Shown here: piece by piece, positions 11,787-23,539 of the stretch | Position numbering within the stretch: the stretch's first letter is position 1 | Layout of the letters: each line of letters starts with the position of its first letter | Origin: Ailurus styani | Lineage: Eukaryota > Chordata > Mammalia > Carnivora > Ailuridae | Direction: 5' to 3' | Length of the DNA: 64,000 nt | Assembly: GCA_002007465.1 (NCBI GenBank) | Contig: LNAC01000031.1 | Location: 3,737,705-3,801,704 of the forward strand | The notes under the pieces: model-generated | What the model was told of the DNA's origin: nothing | Databases searched by the model: none | The model's input: the letters and a program-made list of their open reading frames with translations, nothing else | Program-made: the position numbers and the translations under genes

Positions 11787-11885
11787 GTGGCTCAGTCAGT
11801 AGAGCCTGAGATTCTTGATCTCAGGTTTGTGAGTTTAAGCCCTATGCTGGGTACAGGGCTAACTTAAAAAAATGAAAAAAAAATT
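11787..11885 (+). mobile_element. Older short tRNA-like SINE, plus strand
   Basis: GGTGGCTCAGTCAGTAGAGC, TTCTTGATCTCAGGTTTGTG and CCCTATGCTGGGTACAGG, then an A-rich tail. This is a shorter CAN-SINE relative lacking the CT-rich block. Its first bases were split off by the younger SINE on its left. Confidence 0.75.
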
Positions 11886-12258
11886 TACCTATCTGTGTAG
11901 GTAGTACATTTAATATGCTACAAAATTCAATAGTATCTAAATGTAACACAATAACAAGTATGCCTCACTCCCATTTCCAACAGTTCAACAGTCCACTTTC
12001 TTGGAGAAAATCAGCATTACCTGTTTCTTGTGACTCCTTCCAGGGACCCCATGTTTACACACACATACAAACATTTGTGGAAACAGTATATGACTACGCA
12101 CACTTTTTGCATCTTAATTTTTTTCACCTTAAGATCTTTCTTGGACATCATTCCATATCCCAAATGAGCTAACTCATTTTTTTAAATGAGTCAAATAGTA
12201 CTCTATTGAATGGAGGTAACATAAGCATTTCACCAATTCTATCTTAATGGACATTGTC
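11886..12258. other. Unique stretch, nothing recognised
   Basis: No gene or clear repeat. AT-rich. Confidence 0.4.
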
Positions 12259-12460
12259 TTAGTCTATCACAGACTAGGCAGCTTATGAGCAATGGAAATT
12301 TATTTGTCACATTTCTGGGAGCTGAAAGTCCAAGGTCAGGATGGTTACCAAAGGGGAGAATCATAGCCTCTCACTCAATTTCTGACCTAAGTTAATTCAT
12401 AAACCCCAAAGGCCTTCATTGGAGGGGATTCTGGGTCTCATCTTTTTGAAGATTGGACAT
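12259..12460 (-). mobile_element. MaLR-type LTR fragment, minus strand
   Basis: TTAGTCTATCACAGACTAGG, GGAAATTTATTTGTCACATT and GAGCTGAAAGTCCAAGGTCA resemble the reverse 3' end of MST/MLT1-type LTRs of the ERVL-MaLR group. Incomplete and old. Family call from memory. Confidence 0.55.
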
Positions 12461-12809
12461 TCAGCATGGAAATCTTTCTGCAAGACTTTACCAAAGAACC
12501 TAAAATTATTGTACATTGGATAAAAGGAGATACCAAGACTTGAGGAGAATACTAGACATTGGCTCTGAATTGGCTAATTCCTGGGGTCCCAAAATGCCAC
12601 TATGACCATCAGTTAAAGTGGGGCTATGGTTGCGGTAATAAATGGAATCTTAGCTCAAGTTGATTAACTCTGTACCAAGTTGGTCCAAAGTCTCCCCTTG
12701 TGTTTATTTACTCAGTTCCTGAATGTGTCATGGGAACAGACATACAGGGCAACTAGTAGAATCCTCACATTGAATCTCAGATCCTGGAATTTCCTTACAC
12801 TTCCTACCA

Positions 12810-14605
12810 AGATCATGAACCCAAACCTATATGGCATCCCCAGGGAAACTGCTAACATTAAGACCATCAGAGACTTGGGAGAAGTAGGGTGGTAATGCTA
12901 TCACAACCCCATTTGATTCACCTGTTTTGCTTGTGAAGTGAGATGGATTTTGGAGAATGACTATGGACCACCATAAACTTAAATGGGGAGTGACTCCAAT
13001 TACAACTGCTGTCCTAGATGTAATATCTTCACTAAATAAAATCAATATAGTCTGTGGCACTTGATTTCCAGCTTCAACCTGGAAAATCCCTCTCTCCATA
13101 GTAACTTGCAAAGACCTCATGCAGCAGTTTCATTTTACCTGGCATGGCATAGTTCACTTTCATAGTCTTGCCTTAGAGCTATTTCAGTTCTCCTGATCCT
13201 TGCTATGTAATGCAGTCAATAGAGATAATGATTAAATCGACACTTCACAAAACACACTGGTCTACTACCTTGGTGGCACTATGCTAATTGGATCTGATAA
13301 GCAGGTAACTGCAAGCATTTCAGATGACCTAGGAAAACACAAGAAAAGAGTGGGAGATAAACCCCACAACAATTCAGGAGCCCACTACTTCACTGAAATT
13401 TCTGAGTCCAGTGATCTTGGGAGTGTTCGGATATGTATTCCAAGATGAAATACAAGTTGCTGCATCTGACACCTCAGCTACTAAAAAGATGTATGATGCT
13501 CTACGGTCTTTTTTTGGATTTTGGAAGCAATATATGCTACTTTGATCAATCTAGAATCACATATAAGGCTTCCCATTTCAAAAAGGGATCAGAGTAAGAG
13601 AAGGCAATCTGCTCTGCCCCTTAAGCCATTGATCTATCAGATCCACCAATACTTAACAGTATATGTAGCAAATGGAGATGCCATATGGACCATCTAGCAA
13701 GCCCTAGACATAGAGAATCACAACGAAGACTCAATATTTTAGAGCAAATTTTTTTTTCAGAAGACTATTTTCATTTTGAGAAACAACTTCTGGCTTTCCT
13801 CTAAGCCTTGGTAGAGAGATTGAAAGATTGAATCCCTACCACCAGATGTCGGGAGATCATGTGCCCTGAGCTTTCTGTCATGAACTGGGTGATTCTGATT
13901 CCCCCAGCCAAAAGGTTGAGTGTGTAGTGAAGAAATATATCAACAAATGTAAATGGAATGTAAAAGACCAAGCTTGGGAAGATCCGAGTAAGCTGAATAT
14001 GTGGCTCAGAAACATTTAACAATGGCTCCTGTTGCATGGTTTCCTCCCTCTCAATTCATGACTTCAGTTGGTCATCACCCCAAATGGACAGCTGGAGTAC
14101 CACAGTCACTCTCAGGAGTAGCCTTATAGGACAGTAGTGAAAGAAAATCAGTAATAGTGGGCAGAACTATAAGCAGTAGATTTAGCTGTACACTTTGCCA
14201 GCAGTAAGAAATGGCCAGAGAAATGGATGTATTCACTGGCAGTCATTAACTTTTTGGTTGATCGTCAGCAACTTGGAAGGAACAAGATTGGCAGATTGGT
14301 GATAAAGAAGTCTGTGGACTTCTTCATGTAGCTGAACTAAAAATAGTGAATGGGCCAAACCAGTGAGCATAAAATGTCCCAAGCAAATGGTCAACAGAGG
14401 AGGCCCTTGAAAATCAGGTGAAAAAAATGACACACGCTGCCTGCCAGTCAGCCTCTTTCCCCAGCCACATCATGCTTGCTCGATAGGCCTATGAGGTAAG
14501 TGGCATAGCAGTGTGGATAGAAGCTATGCACAGACTTAGCAATATGGACTCGCTCTTACTAAGGCCATCCTGGCTAACACTACTGCTGACTGTGGTGTGT
14601 GATAT
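12810..14605 (+). pseudogene. ERVL-type endogenous retrovirus pol remnant
   Basis: An ancient class III (ERVL) pol segment. Nucleotide blocks follow the order of ERVL pol: reverse transcriptase from about 12840 (GGAAACTGCTAACATTAAGA), the palm region near 13260, connection and RNase H from about 13400 to 14230, and the start of integrase near 14450-14600 (GCCTCTTTCCCCAGCCACATC region). No plus-strand frame longer than about 100 codons remains. Stops, frameshifts and missing blocks occur throughout, and the position of the RT catalytic acidic pair no longer encodes acids. No gag, env or paired LTRs are visible. The MaLR LTR fragment on its left lies in the opposite orientation and is probably unrelated. 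It cannot make protein. Identification rests on memory of the ERVL internal consensus. Confidence 0.75.
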
Positions 14606-14611
14606 ACAGTT

Positions 14612-17157
14612 GGCGAGTAACCATGTGAAAAGATGTTCAACGTCATCTGTCATTTGAGAATTGCAAATTAAAACAGCTATTAGGTCCCATTACACACCTA
14701 TTAGAATGGCTAGAATTCCAAAACTGACAATATCAAATAGTGAGGATGATACACAACAACGAGAACACTCATTCATTCCTGGTGGGAATGCAAAATGCAG
14801 CCCACTTTGGAAGATAGTTTGACAGTTTAATGCAAGACTAAACATAGTCTTGACTTAACGTATTATCTATCAATCACACTCCCAGGATTTACCCAGCTAA
14901 GTTTAAAGCATGTCCACATATGAATGTTTATAGCAATTGGATTCATAATTGTTCAGAATTGGAAGCAACCAAGATGTCCTTCAATAGATGAATGGATAAC
15001 TTTTGGTATATCCATATGATTGAATATTATTCTATAATATAATTGAAAAATGATCTACCAAGCCACAAAAAGACACGGAAGAACCATACATTATATTGCC
15101 AAGTGAAAGAAACCAGTCTGAAATGGCCATATGCTCTATGATTCCAATTTTATGACATTCTGGAAAGGCAAAAACTATATAGACAAAAAAAAAAATCACA
15201 GGTTGCCAGGGATTTGGAGGAGGAGAGAGGACTGAATAGGTGAAAGGCAAGGATTTTTAGGGCAGTGAAACTGTTCTTTATGATGCTTTACTGGCGAATA
15301 TGTGGCCTTATGTGTTTGTTAAATCCTATAGAATTTTACAACATAAAGAGCAAATCTTAATTTATAAAGGAAAAAAAATCATGTAGAAAGACAGAGGATC
15401 CCAAGATACAATGCAGACTGTGATAAGAGACTCTAGATGTATTACAAATGTATGAAACAACCTCAAAGGGAGGGTTGAAGGAGAAGCTGCTGACCTACGA
15501 AACTTTGGAAACGAATGGGGTTTTAAAGACTAAAGGTGAAAAGAACTGTACATGAATCATAACTGACTTGAGTCAAAATTTTCTCCGTGGGGATATGGAT
15601 TAATAATCCTGTTACTACTATATGTGTGTACTGGAATTAAAGATTAAGTAAATGGATAGCAAATGGTGGGATCCAGACTTTTCACTTTTGTACTAGAAAT
15701 AAACAGATCAGCAAGAGGAATAGACTTGAATAACGCATTTGGTTAGGGAGATATCTGTAAGAACTCATGTTTAATACAGATGCAGATGATCACATGTAAA
15801 ATATTTATAGATATATGTATAGACACACATATTAGTATACACACATAATTTCTTTGCTTTGTCAGCTGAGAGGATCTAAATGAAATGACCCCCCATTAAC
15901 ACAAGTGCAGCTACTACCCAGATCTTGGTTTCCAAAGCCATTCTCCAATGAAAGGAAACAGAGTTTCTTGGAGAAAATGCTGTTCTGAGGACTGGGTCAG
16001 GAAGCATTTGAGATGAACTTAGAGGAGCTTGGCAGCTTCTAGTGCCAGAAATAAGGAAGTGTTCAAAATCAAATAACTAGGGCGCCTGGGTGGCTCAGTG
16101 GGTTAAAGCCTCTGCCTTCGGCTCAGGTCATGATCTCAGGGTCCTGGGATCGAGGCCCGCATCAGGCTCTCTGCTCTGCAGGGAGCCTGCTTCCTCCTCT
16201 CTCTGCCTGCCTCTCTGCCTACTTGTAATCTCTCTCTCTGTGTCAAGTAAATAAATAAAATCTTAAAAAAAATCAAATAACTATAGTGATGTATGGTAAA
16301 GGGGCACACGAGCCAAGTGAAAGAGCTCACGATAGCCAAAGTGGAACAATTTAAGCTACAAAACAAGTAAAGTAGTTTTGAATTATAACCCCGAATATAG
16401 AAGAGGTATTATTAAGCCCACACTGATACAAATAGATGATGAAATAAATGAGGGAGAAGAGATCAATCTCTCATATAGAGAATTTTCAGATAAATTATGT
16501 AGATGCTGCTTTCTAAAATAGATGGAGCAGTGGAACTCCCCCCCTTTATGTGTATTCTTTGAGGACAGTATGGAAAGGGGAAAAAAGAGTAAGCTTACAG
16601 TGGATCACCTTCAGCCAGGTGATCAAGGACAATATCATTAGTGATAAATAATGTTGACAGCATACAACCTTGCTATAATGTGATGAAAAAAATGTCACTT
16701 TACCTTTATGCTCTTTTCCCCCCAAATTCACAACCCCAGTCTAGTCACGAGAAAACACCAATTTCCAGGAGAGGGGCATCCAACAATATACATGACCAGT
16801 ATTCTTCAAAACTGTCAAGTTCATAAGAAGTAGGAGAGTGTGAGAAATCATCACTAAGCTAACAGGTGTCTAAGGAAACTCAAGAATGGTAAGTTATGTA
16901 GTATCCTGGATAAGATCCTGAAATAGGATAAGGGCATTAGGCAAAATCTCAGAGAACCCCCAATAAACTATGGATTTTAGTCAATAAGGACCTACCAAAT
17001 GGTTTCACTAATTATAGCAAATATGCCATATGAATGTAGAGATCAATTATAGGGGAAACTGAGTGGGGGGGAGTAGAAATATGAGAATTTTCTGTACTAT
17101 TTACTTATTTTTTTGTAAATATAAAACAATTCTAAAACTAAAGTCAATTAATAAAAA
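14612..17157 (+). mobile_element. Old L1, ORF2 C-terminus plus long 3'UTR
   Basis: Starts in the ORF2 C-terminal part (CCATGTGAAAAGATGTTCAA; later GATGAATGGATAACTTTTGG) and continues into a long old-type 3'UTR, with blocks TTAATAATCCTGTTACTACT near 15600, GCTACAAAACAAGTAAAGTA near 16355 and AAAACTGTCAAGTTCATAAG near 16808. It ends in an A-rich tail near 17157. Interrupted by a SINE at 16080. A 5'-truncated, inactive copy of an old mammalian L1M-type family. Confidence 0.82.
16080..16268 (+). mobile_element. CAN-SINE, young subgroup, in L1 3'UTR
   Basis: Nearly consensus head GGGCGCCTGGGTGGCTCAGT and GGGTTAAAGCCTCTGCCTTC. Bounded by a perfect 15-bp target duplication AAAATCAAATAACTA (16065-16079 and 16269-16283), so it inserted into the old L1 3'UTR relatively recently. 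Confidence 0.98.
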
Positions 17158-17168
17158 ATATTGGGAGA

Positions 17169-17370
17169 CGGTGCTTGGGTGGCTCAGTGGGTTAAAGCCT
17201 CTGCCTTCAGCTCAGGTCATGATCCCAGGGTCCTGGGATCGAGGCCCACATTGGGCTCTCTGCTCAGCGGAGAGCCTGCTTCCTCCTCTCTCCTCTCTCT
17301 CTGCCTGCCTCTCTGCCTACTTGTAATCTCTCTCTCTGTATCAAATAAATAAATAAAATCTTTAAAAAAT
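17169..17370 (+). mobile_element. CAN-SINE, young subgroup, at L1 tail
   Basis: Head CTTGGGTGGCTCAGTGGGTT, body and AATAAATAAATAAAATCTTT tail. Target duplication ATATTGGGAGA at 17158-17168 and 17371-17381. It landed at the A-rich 3' end of the old L1. Confidence 0.97.
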
Positions 17371-17574
17371 ATATTGGGAGAAAACAGTGAGCATGGAATA
17401 AATACTTTTTGAGACTTAAAAATCTGAAAGAATCCAACATCAGACATGCATTACAAAACATGTCAAAGAAGGTCTTTTAGGCAGAAGGAGAATGATACCA
17501 GATGGAAATCCAGATTCATTCATACAAAGGAGTGCAAAGCATTGGAAATGGTAACTCATGTGGGTTGAATTTTT

Positions 17575-18295
17575 CCTTATTATTTAAGTTTCTTTTAAAA
17601 ATAATTGGTTGCTTGAAAAAAATTTAAAAAATAAAAATAAGTGGCTGCTTGAAACAAAAATAAAAACAATGTATTACAGGGTTTGTAATATATGTATACA
17701 TTTTATGCCAACAACTACATAAAGGCCAGGAGGGGAGAAGTGGGAATAAATTGTTGTAAGATTTTTATTCTATATATATTTAAAGGTACACTGTGTTAAG
17801 GTAAAGACGCATACTATTAATCCTAAAACAACCATTAAAATAACAGGAGTTATAACTAATGAGCCAAAAAAATTAAATAAAAAAATTCAATTAACTTGTG
17901 AATAGGCAAAAAATAATTAAAGAAAAAAAAACACAGTACGGATGGGTCAAATTAGAAAACGAAGTGGTAGATTTAAATCCAATGATATCAATAGTCACAT
18001 TAAGTCTAAATGGTATAAATATACTAAATAAAGGCAGAGATTATCAGATTGTATAAAAAAGGAAGATCAAAATTTTAATATAAAAACAAACAGGTTAAAA
18101 GTGAAAAGGTAGAAAATTATATAACATGTTAACATTAATCAGAAGACAGTTAGAATGAGTATATTCATATTAAGGCAGATTTCAGAGCAAGGACTAACTC
18201 TTAGGATAAAGAATATCACTTCGCAATGATAAAGGGGTCAATGAATCAACAATATATACAATTCCAAACATTCCAGAACCAAATAACAGAATATA
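17575..18295 (+). mobile_element. Old L1, ORF2 endonuclease-region fragment
   Basis: Blocks TGGTAGATTTAAATCCAATG, AAAGGCAGAGATTATCAGAT and ATAAAGGGGTCAATGAATCA follow the ORF1-ORF2 spacer and N-terminal endonuclease region of old L1M/HAL1-like elements. No open frame remains. Separate from the L1 that ends at 17157. Confidence 0.7.
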
Positions 18296-18309
18296 AGCTA
18301 TCACCACCT

Positions 18310-19078
18310 TACTTTTTCATTTTCAAACAATTGGCATAAGGATGGCACTGTCCATTCAAACAGTCTTGTGTGTTGTCTCAAGACTTTGAGTCTCAAGTTT
18401 TGCTGGCTTTTTTTTCAGCCATTCAATATAATTATTCAATTTTGAACACCATGAGTCATACTGCTGAATTTTTAAAAGGGTGATATTTTTGACATTTGCT
18501 ATGGTTGTCTTCATGTATAGTTTATGAGTAAATACAAATAACAGAAAACAGTCTACATTTACTTTAACTGCAAATGTTAGTGGTTAATGGGACGAATCAG
18601 GCAGGATCATTAAAATGAAAGTTCTGTGGTCTTTTTCATATAAAATTCAGAATGATGTGGTGTCACCATATTGACCAACTATGAAGAGCTTCCTCTTAGG
18701 GTGACATGACAGCAGCAGAACCACTAAAAACAATGCTCTATGAGTCACTTGATATTGATTTTTCATCTTCACTTCCTGAGGACTTTTAAAGGCTCCAAAC
18801 TGCCAGAGTGCAGTAACCTGATATTTCTGTCCAGTGGTGGGAAACAGAGACAATATCTCAAAGGTCAGTCCATTTCTGACAGGAAGACCTTGTAGCTGAG
18901 GTAGGTATGGGAGGTCTTACATGTGACTGATGAATAGCAATTCAATATTACATTTTTTTTGGTTCCTTTTGATTTTAAAAGACCCATGTTAGAAAATTTC
19001 AGGAGATGTTAGTCCAGGATCCTTTAGCTATTGGAACATCTCCTGGTTTGTCCAATGATTCTGATCATATTATCAATT
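18310..19078 (-). pseudogene. Possible decayed pseudogene of unknown family
   Basis: One minus-strand frame gives two consecutive long runs, roughly 80 and 70 codons, with only scattered stops over about 255 codons in AT-rich DNA. The first run includes TTGQKYQVTALWQFGAFK and the second IQQYDSWCSKLNNYIEWLKK. Lysine/glutamate-rich and plausible as protein. I do not recognise the family, and there is no start, poly(A) tail or target duplication to prove a retrocopy. It could be an old processed pseudogene, the remains of a DNA-transposon ORF, or chance. The left boundary abuts L1 sequence. Confidence 0.3.
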
Positions 19079-21242
19079 CAGAAATTCAAGAGATGTTCTA
19101 GAGTTTAATATTTTATTTTAATAAAGTTTAATACTTTGCTGGCCCAGTGTTTCTTATTATTGATCTACATGCTTCTAAGTGAGTTCCACAGCAAGTAGGC
19201 TTCTAAAAAATTTCAACATTTTCTTTTCTAACAGACGAATATAGGAGAATAATAATTCTCCTTCTATAAATAGACGTAATACAAGGACCACATCCATATA
19301 TCCTTATGTAATTTCATATTTGTATCAATTACCATTCACTGACCTTTCCTAAATGCTTCAAATCAACTGGTAATTGTCCCTTCAAAGAGTTAAAGTCCAT
19401 CCCTATAACCTGACACCATTCTTCCTAACTTCTGTGGTTGAAAGGAAGCTACTCACTGGAGGACTTGAAGGATACCAGGTGGTCCTAGTTTGTCTTATGA
19501 AGTATTTTTCTCTAGCTGACTGCTGTTTAATCAGTGCTTGCCTTGTGTGTAGGCTCTAGGTTCTGAATGGGGTTTGCAGAAGGATGAGGGAAACGACAGG
19601 GAGAACCTCTCCTTGCTAGAAGGGCTGAGAAGAGAGAGGTCTAGTGGGAGTTAGGGCTCGAAAAGTGAAAGCTGCTACAGGGAGATACTTTAGAGGAAGA
19701 GGGAAGATGATCTGGTTGGACATGAAGGAAGGTCAGTGACAATCAGATTACTTCTGGAAGTGGCACCTCCAAAGTGAAGGAAGAGAAAGTCATCTACCTG
19801 TTGCTGCTACTCTTTCATTTCCCTGCTACTTCCAAAATGGCAGAGTCTATAGGTAATATGGAAGAAAGAGAAAGGAGAAGTTAACCTCTTTGGAGAGGAA
19901 ATGAGTCATTTGCTATGAGAGTTGAAAAGACAAGGGGTGTTTTTTTATTCTTCCTGTGCTGCTCACAGAAATAAAATAAATGAAGTGTTTTAATAAGTTG
20001 TCATCTCAAGGCCATCAATGGCTCATCATACACATATGTGACTCTAGTAGTACAAATTAGATGGCTTTTTAAAACCATAGCACAATTGAAGGGGAACAGA
20101 GAGTACTTGGAAAGCCTAAATGGGGGGAGGGTAGTTTGCATATTGTTCCAACTAGACAAAAATGTGTTTAGACATTTTTATATAATCTGCTGAAAAAGAG
20201 ACAGGTTGGTTTTATGTCTTTTATTAAAGAAGCCCATTCAAATCCAGTTCTGAGAGAGCCTTTTGGGGGAAGGGAAGCATGGTGACTGAGTTGGGTTAAG
20301 AGTATGTGGGACAGAGCTCAGCAAAGGTAGCTTTCAACCTGGCATGAGGTCAACAAGCCAGTTGGTAGTTAGAGAAAGTTTGACTAGTCTAGCCGCTATC
20401 TTGAAAGCTTCTCTTCCTGGGAGGCAGGCTCCATGTCTCAGTTATATTTATATTTCCCTAAGTCCTTTTACATACTATGTGCTAAATTAGAGCAGTGAGT
20501 GGGTTTAAACTTTATGAGACTTCCAGTTCTCATGAAAGAAGACAGGTCAAATTAGTAAATTTTATCAATGAGAAAGGGATTGCAAATTCCCATTTTAGCC
20601 CCATATCTGACTTAAATATATGGTAAATCACTATATTTTTACTCACATCCTCCTTTTTATAAAGAATGTTCACATTGTTACAAACATCCCTCCACCAGAA
20701 GGCCAGACCCTTACTCACCCTGCTATTTCTGGGTGGGTGAGCGGAGCACTTCCTGTGGCATTATCCCAAATTATGGTTAGATTTTTTTCCCTAATGTACA
20801 GATTGGCTATGAAAGCTCAAAAAATAATTACTTTGAGATATGCAATGGATATACAGAAAGAAAAATGTATCATCAATCCTGTAATCCATGGATTTTCTTC
20901 AAATCTCATGCCTTACTTTCCTCTTGTATAATTACCTCTCCTTAATTCATTTATTAATCCACAACAGTCCACTTGCAGCTCCCTCACTCCCTGGAATCTG
21001 TTCTTGTCAAAGACACTGAGGCTCTCTGCATGGCCAGATATAATAAATGTGTCTCCAACTTCATGTATTCAATTTTCACTGACATTGGAACACTGTTGGT
21101 CCACTCTCTTCCTCCTCCTGTCTTCTCCTCCTTTTTTTAAAATGTAGGGTTATTTACCATATGCTTAAAAGATCTAAACATGCAAAAGAGTCCATAATTA
21201 AAAACAAACAAAAACCAAAAAGAGCACATATAGTTCTCAGAT
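19079..21242. other. Unique stretch, nothing recognised
   Basis: No repeat family, simple repeat or convincing exon recognised. The 103-codon plus frame at 20620-20931 does not resemble a known protein. Confidence 0.45.
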
Positions 21243-21412
21243 TAAATAAATAAAAATATGGGACATCCAGTTAAATTTGAATTTCAGAAAAACAATGCAC
21301 ACCTTTTTAGCATAAGTATATCCAATCCAATATTGAGGACATATTTTTACTAAAAAAATATTTTTGTTATTTATATTTGAGTATCCTGTATTTTATCTGG
21401 CAACCCATGCCA
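21243..21412. mobile_element. Palindromic MITE-like DNA transposon remnant
   Basis: Contains an inner inverted repeat: TTTTAGCATAAGTATATCC pairs imperfectly with GGACATATTTTTACTAAAA across a 13-base loop. Outer parts GTTAAATTTGAATTTCAG and GTATTTTATCTGGCAAC match the arms of a common palindromic mammalian repeat. Family not named. Confidence 0.5.
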
Positions 21413-21475
21413 CATACCCTATGCCTTGTCCTGATCCCCAAAGGCAGTAAGTTCTAATTTTAAAAAGCTGTTTCT

Positions 21476-21630
21476 TGGGTGCCTGGGTGTCTCAGCTGGT
21501 TAAGTGAATGCCTTTGGCTCAGGTCATGATCCCCAGGATCAAGGAGTCCTGTATGAAGCTCCCTGCTGAGTCTGCTTCTCCCTCTGACCCTCCCCCGCTC
21601 ATGCCTTATCTCTCCCAAATAAATAAAATA
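21476..21630 (+). mobile_element. CAN-SINE, plus strand
   Basis: Shortened and diverged copy (GGGTGCCTGGGTGTCTCAGC to AAATAAATAAAATA). Bounded by a perfect 18-bp target duplication TTTTAAAAAGCTGTTTCT (21458-21475 and 21631-21648). Confidence 0.97.
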
Positions 21631-21648
21631 TTTTAAAAAGCTGTTTCT

Positions 21649-22896
21649 CATGGTAGTTAGCTCATTTCTAAATGACAGTTTAAAATTTCTTAATTTTTGA
21701 CATCTCTGTTTCTGTGATAATAAATGAGGATTTACTTCTCTTGCATTATTCCCATTTCTCCCTCCCCCCTTCTCTCAATAGAATTAAACTTGCTATGTTA
21801 ATTGTTATTTTCTTACATGGGTTAGTGAAATCCAACACTTTAGTGTTCCTGACTTATTCTTTATCTCTTCTTCTCACTTCTACCTCTCACTTTCTGCCTT
21901 CCTATACTTGCTCTGTTGAATTGACAAGGTTGATACTGTTTGCCATGTGTTCTGTAACAATAATTAAGCCAATAAGTTGATTCTAAAAATTGCAAATCAA
22001 TAAAGTACTTACATTAATGTGACTTTCTAAATATTTGTTCACTTGAAGAACTAATAATTCCCATTGTGAATATTTTCTTTTATACTCTACCAAAAAAGGG
22101 CAAACAGCATTTCTTAAAAGTTAATCGTAATGTGGATCTGACATCATATCATTGGAGTTTTTGCACTGTTACTTTAGTATCTATTGATATATCTATACTT
22201 TGAAGAACTCTTTTGCTCCTGTCTGACGTTGTAACATCATGCATTACTTATTTAGAAAATGCTGATTCAAAGAATTATGAAGATCTTTCAAATGTTGACA
22301 CATTTGATGATACAAAATCAAAAAATAACATTTGTTAATATCACCACTGATCTTATTTGGAAAGTTTTGAAGTACTGGGAATCTGTCAGGTTCATAGTAG
22401 TAGATACGAGTTTACCAAAATCTCATTTCTCCTTGAAAGTTTGTATCTTGTCAGTGGCAATACAAACTGTCTGTTGTTTTCTTTGAAGGTACAGGCTCAT
22501 TTCATTTATTTTTGGAAATGTCTGTGCAAATTCCAAGTTCGAATAACCATAGTTCGTCTATCAGTTGTGCAATTGAGTAAAAATGGTGTCCACGGAAAAC
22601 ACATCTAATTCAGCTCACAACTGAAACAGGTGCACAGGTGTTTCACACCAACAACACCTGCATACTGAGGTAGACAGAGGATACACCCTTGTTCTGATAC
22701 ACAGAATATTTAAAAGACATGTACTCCTGGATCAAGATGAATAAAATTAATAATTTTTGCTTCTTCATCAATTACATGCTTCAATAAAAAGTGACTTTTT
22801 TCCTTTTTGGGGGGGGGCAGAGTTTAAGGCATAGAAGAATTTAGTGCCTAGCAGGTACCAAGTACAGCTCTGGTAGTACTACGTTGATTCATGGGC
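21649..22896. other. Unique stretch, nothing recognised
   Basis: AT-rich. The 22100-22620 part has a repeat-like feel, with overlapping plus frames of 75 and 83 codons, but no family could be assigned. Confidence 0.4.
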
Positions 22897-22914
22897 TAAA
22901 GTGTCAGCAATTTT

Positions 22915-23119
22915 TTTTTAACTTATAAGCTTTTATTTGTAAAGGCATTGCTACAAATTAATGTAGAAGACATTCTTATCTTTTTATTTAAGCAAGCCCC
23001 TTAGGGCAATTAAAATGCAACAGTTAGGTGAGTTCTACTTACTGTATTTTGAAAGAAAGTGCAGTTGAAACATACAGTTTTATGCCTGACTGCTGATTTC
23101 AAGGGAGAATAGTTTTCTA
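22915..23119 (-). pseudogene. 5'-truncated retrocopy of an mRNA 3' end
   Basis: Perfect 18-bp direct repeats TAAAGTGTCAGCAATTTT (22897-22914 and 23120-23137) flank 205 bp that start with T residues. On the minus strand the insert ends with a polyadenylation signal in CAAATAAAAGCTTATAAGTT about 20 bases before the A tail. It does not look like a SINE or L1. The simplest reading is a short processed retrocopy of a host mRNA 3'UTR. Source gene not recognised. Confidence 0.75.
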
Positions 23120-23137
23120 TAAAGTGTCAGCAATTTT

Positions 23138-23539
23138 AACCACCACTGCTTATGAATAATCAGTGCAAATGTCAGAGACGTGAGAAAGACATATTATATT
23201 TTAGGATTATTATGAAAATAGCTGTGATTTCACAGACTCCCTGAAAAGGTTTCAGTGTTCCCCGGAGATGTGTGGAGACCAATTTGAGCATCATTAATCT
23301 GGTCTGGTCTTGGAGACTTTCCTCTGAGGACCCTGGAAGTTAATTCTCTCTGGGCAAAAATCCTGAGACTTCTTTTCACAGTTGGGGGTTAGAGCTCCTG
23401 TTTTCTGGATCCCATGTTATCTTGTGGTGTTGCTGACCCTCTTGTTTTATTACAACACAAAGATAGTTATATGGGAGGTAAATTTTTTTCTGACTCCTTG
23501 CATGTATAAAGTGCTAAATTGTATCTTCTCACATGATGG
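23138..23539. other. Unique stretch, nothing recognised
   Basis: No feature recognised. Confidence 0.4.
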
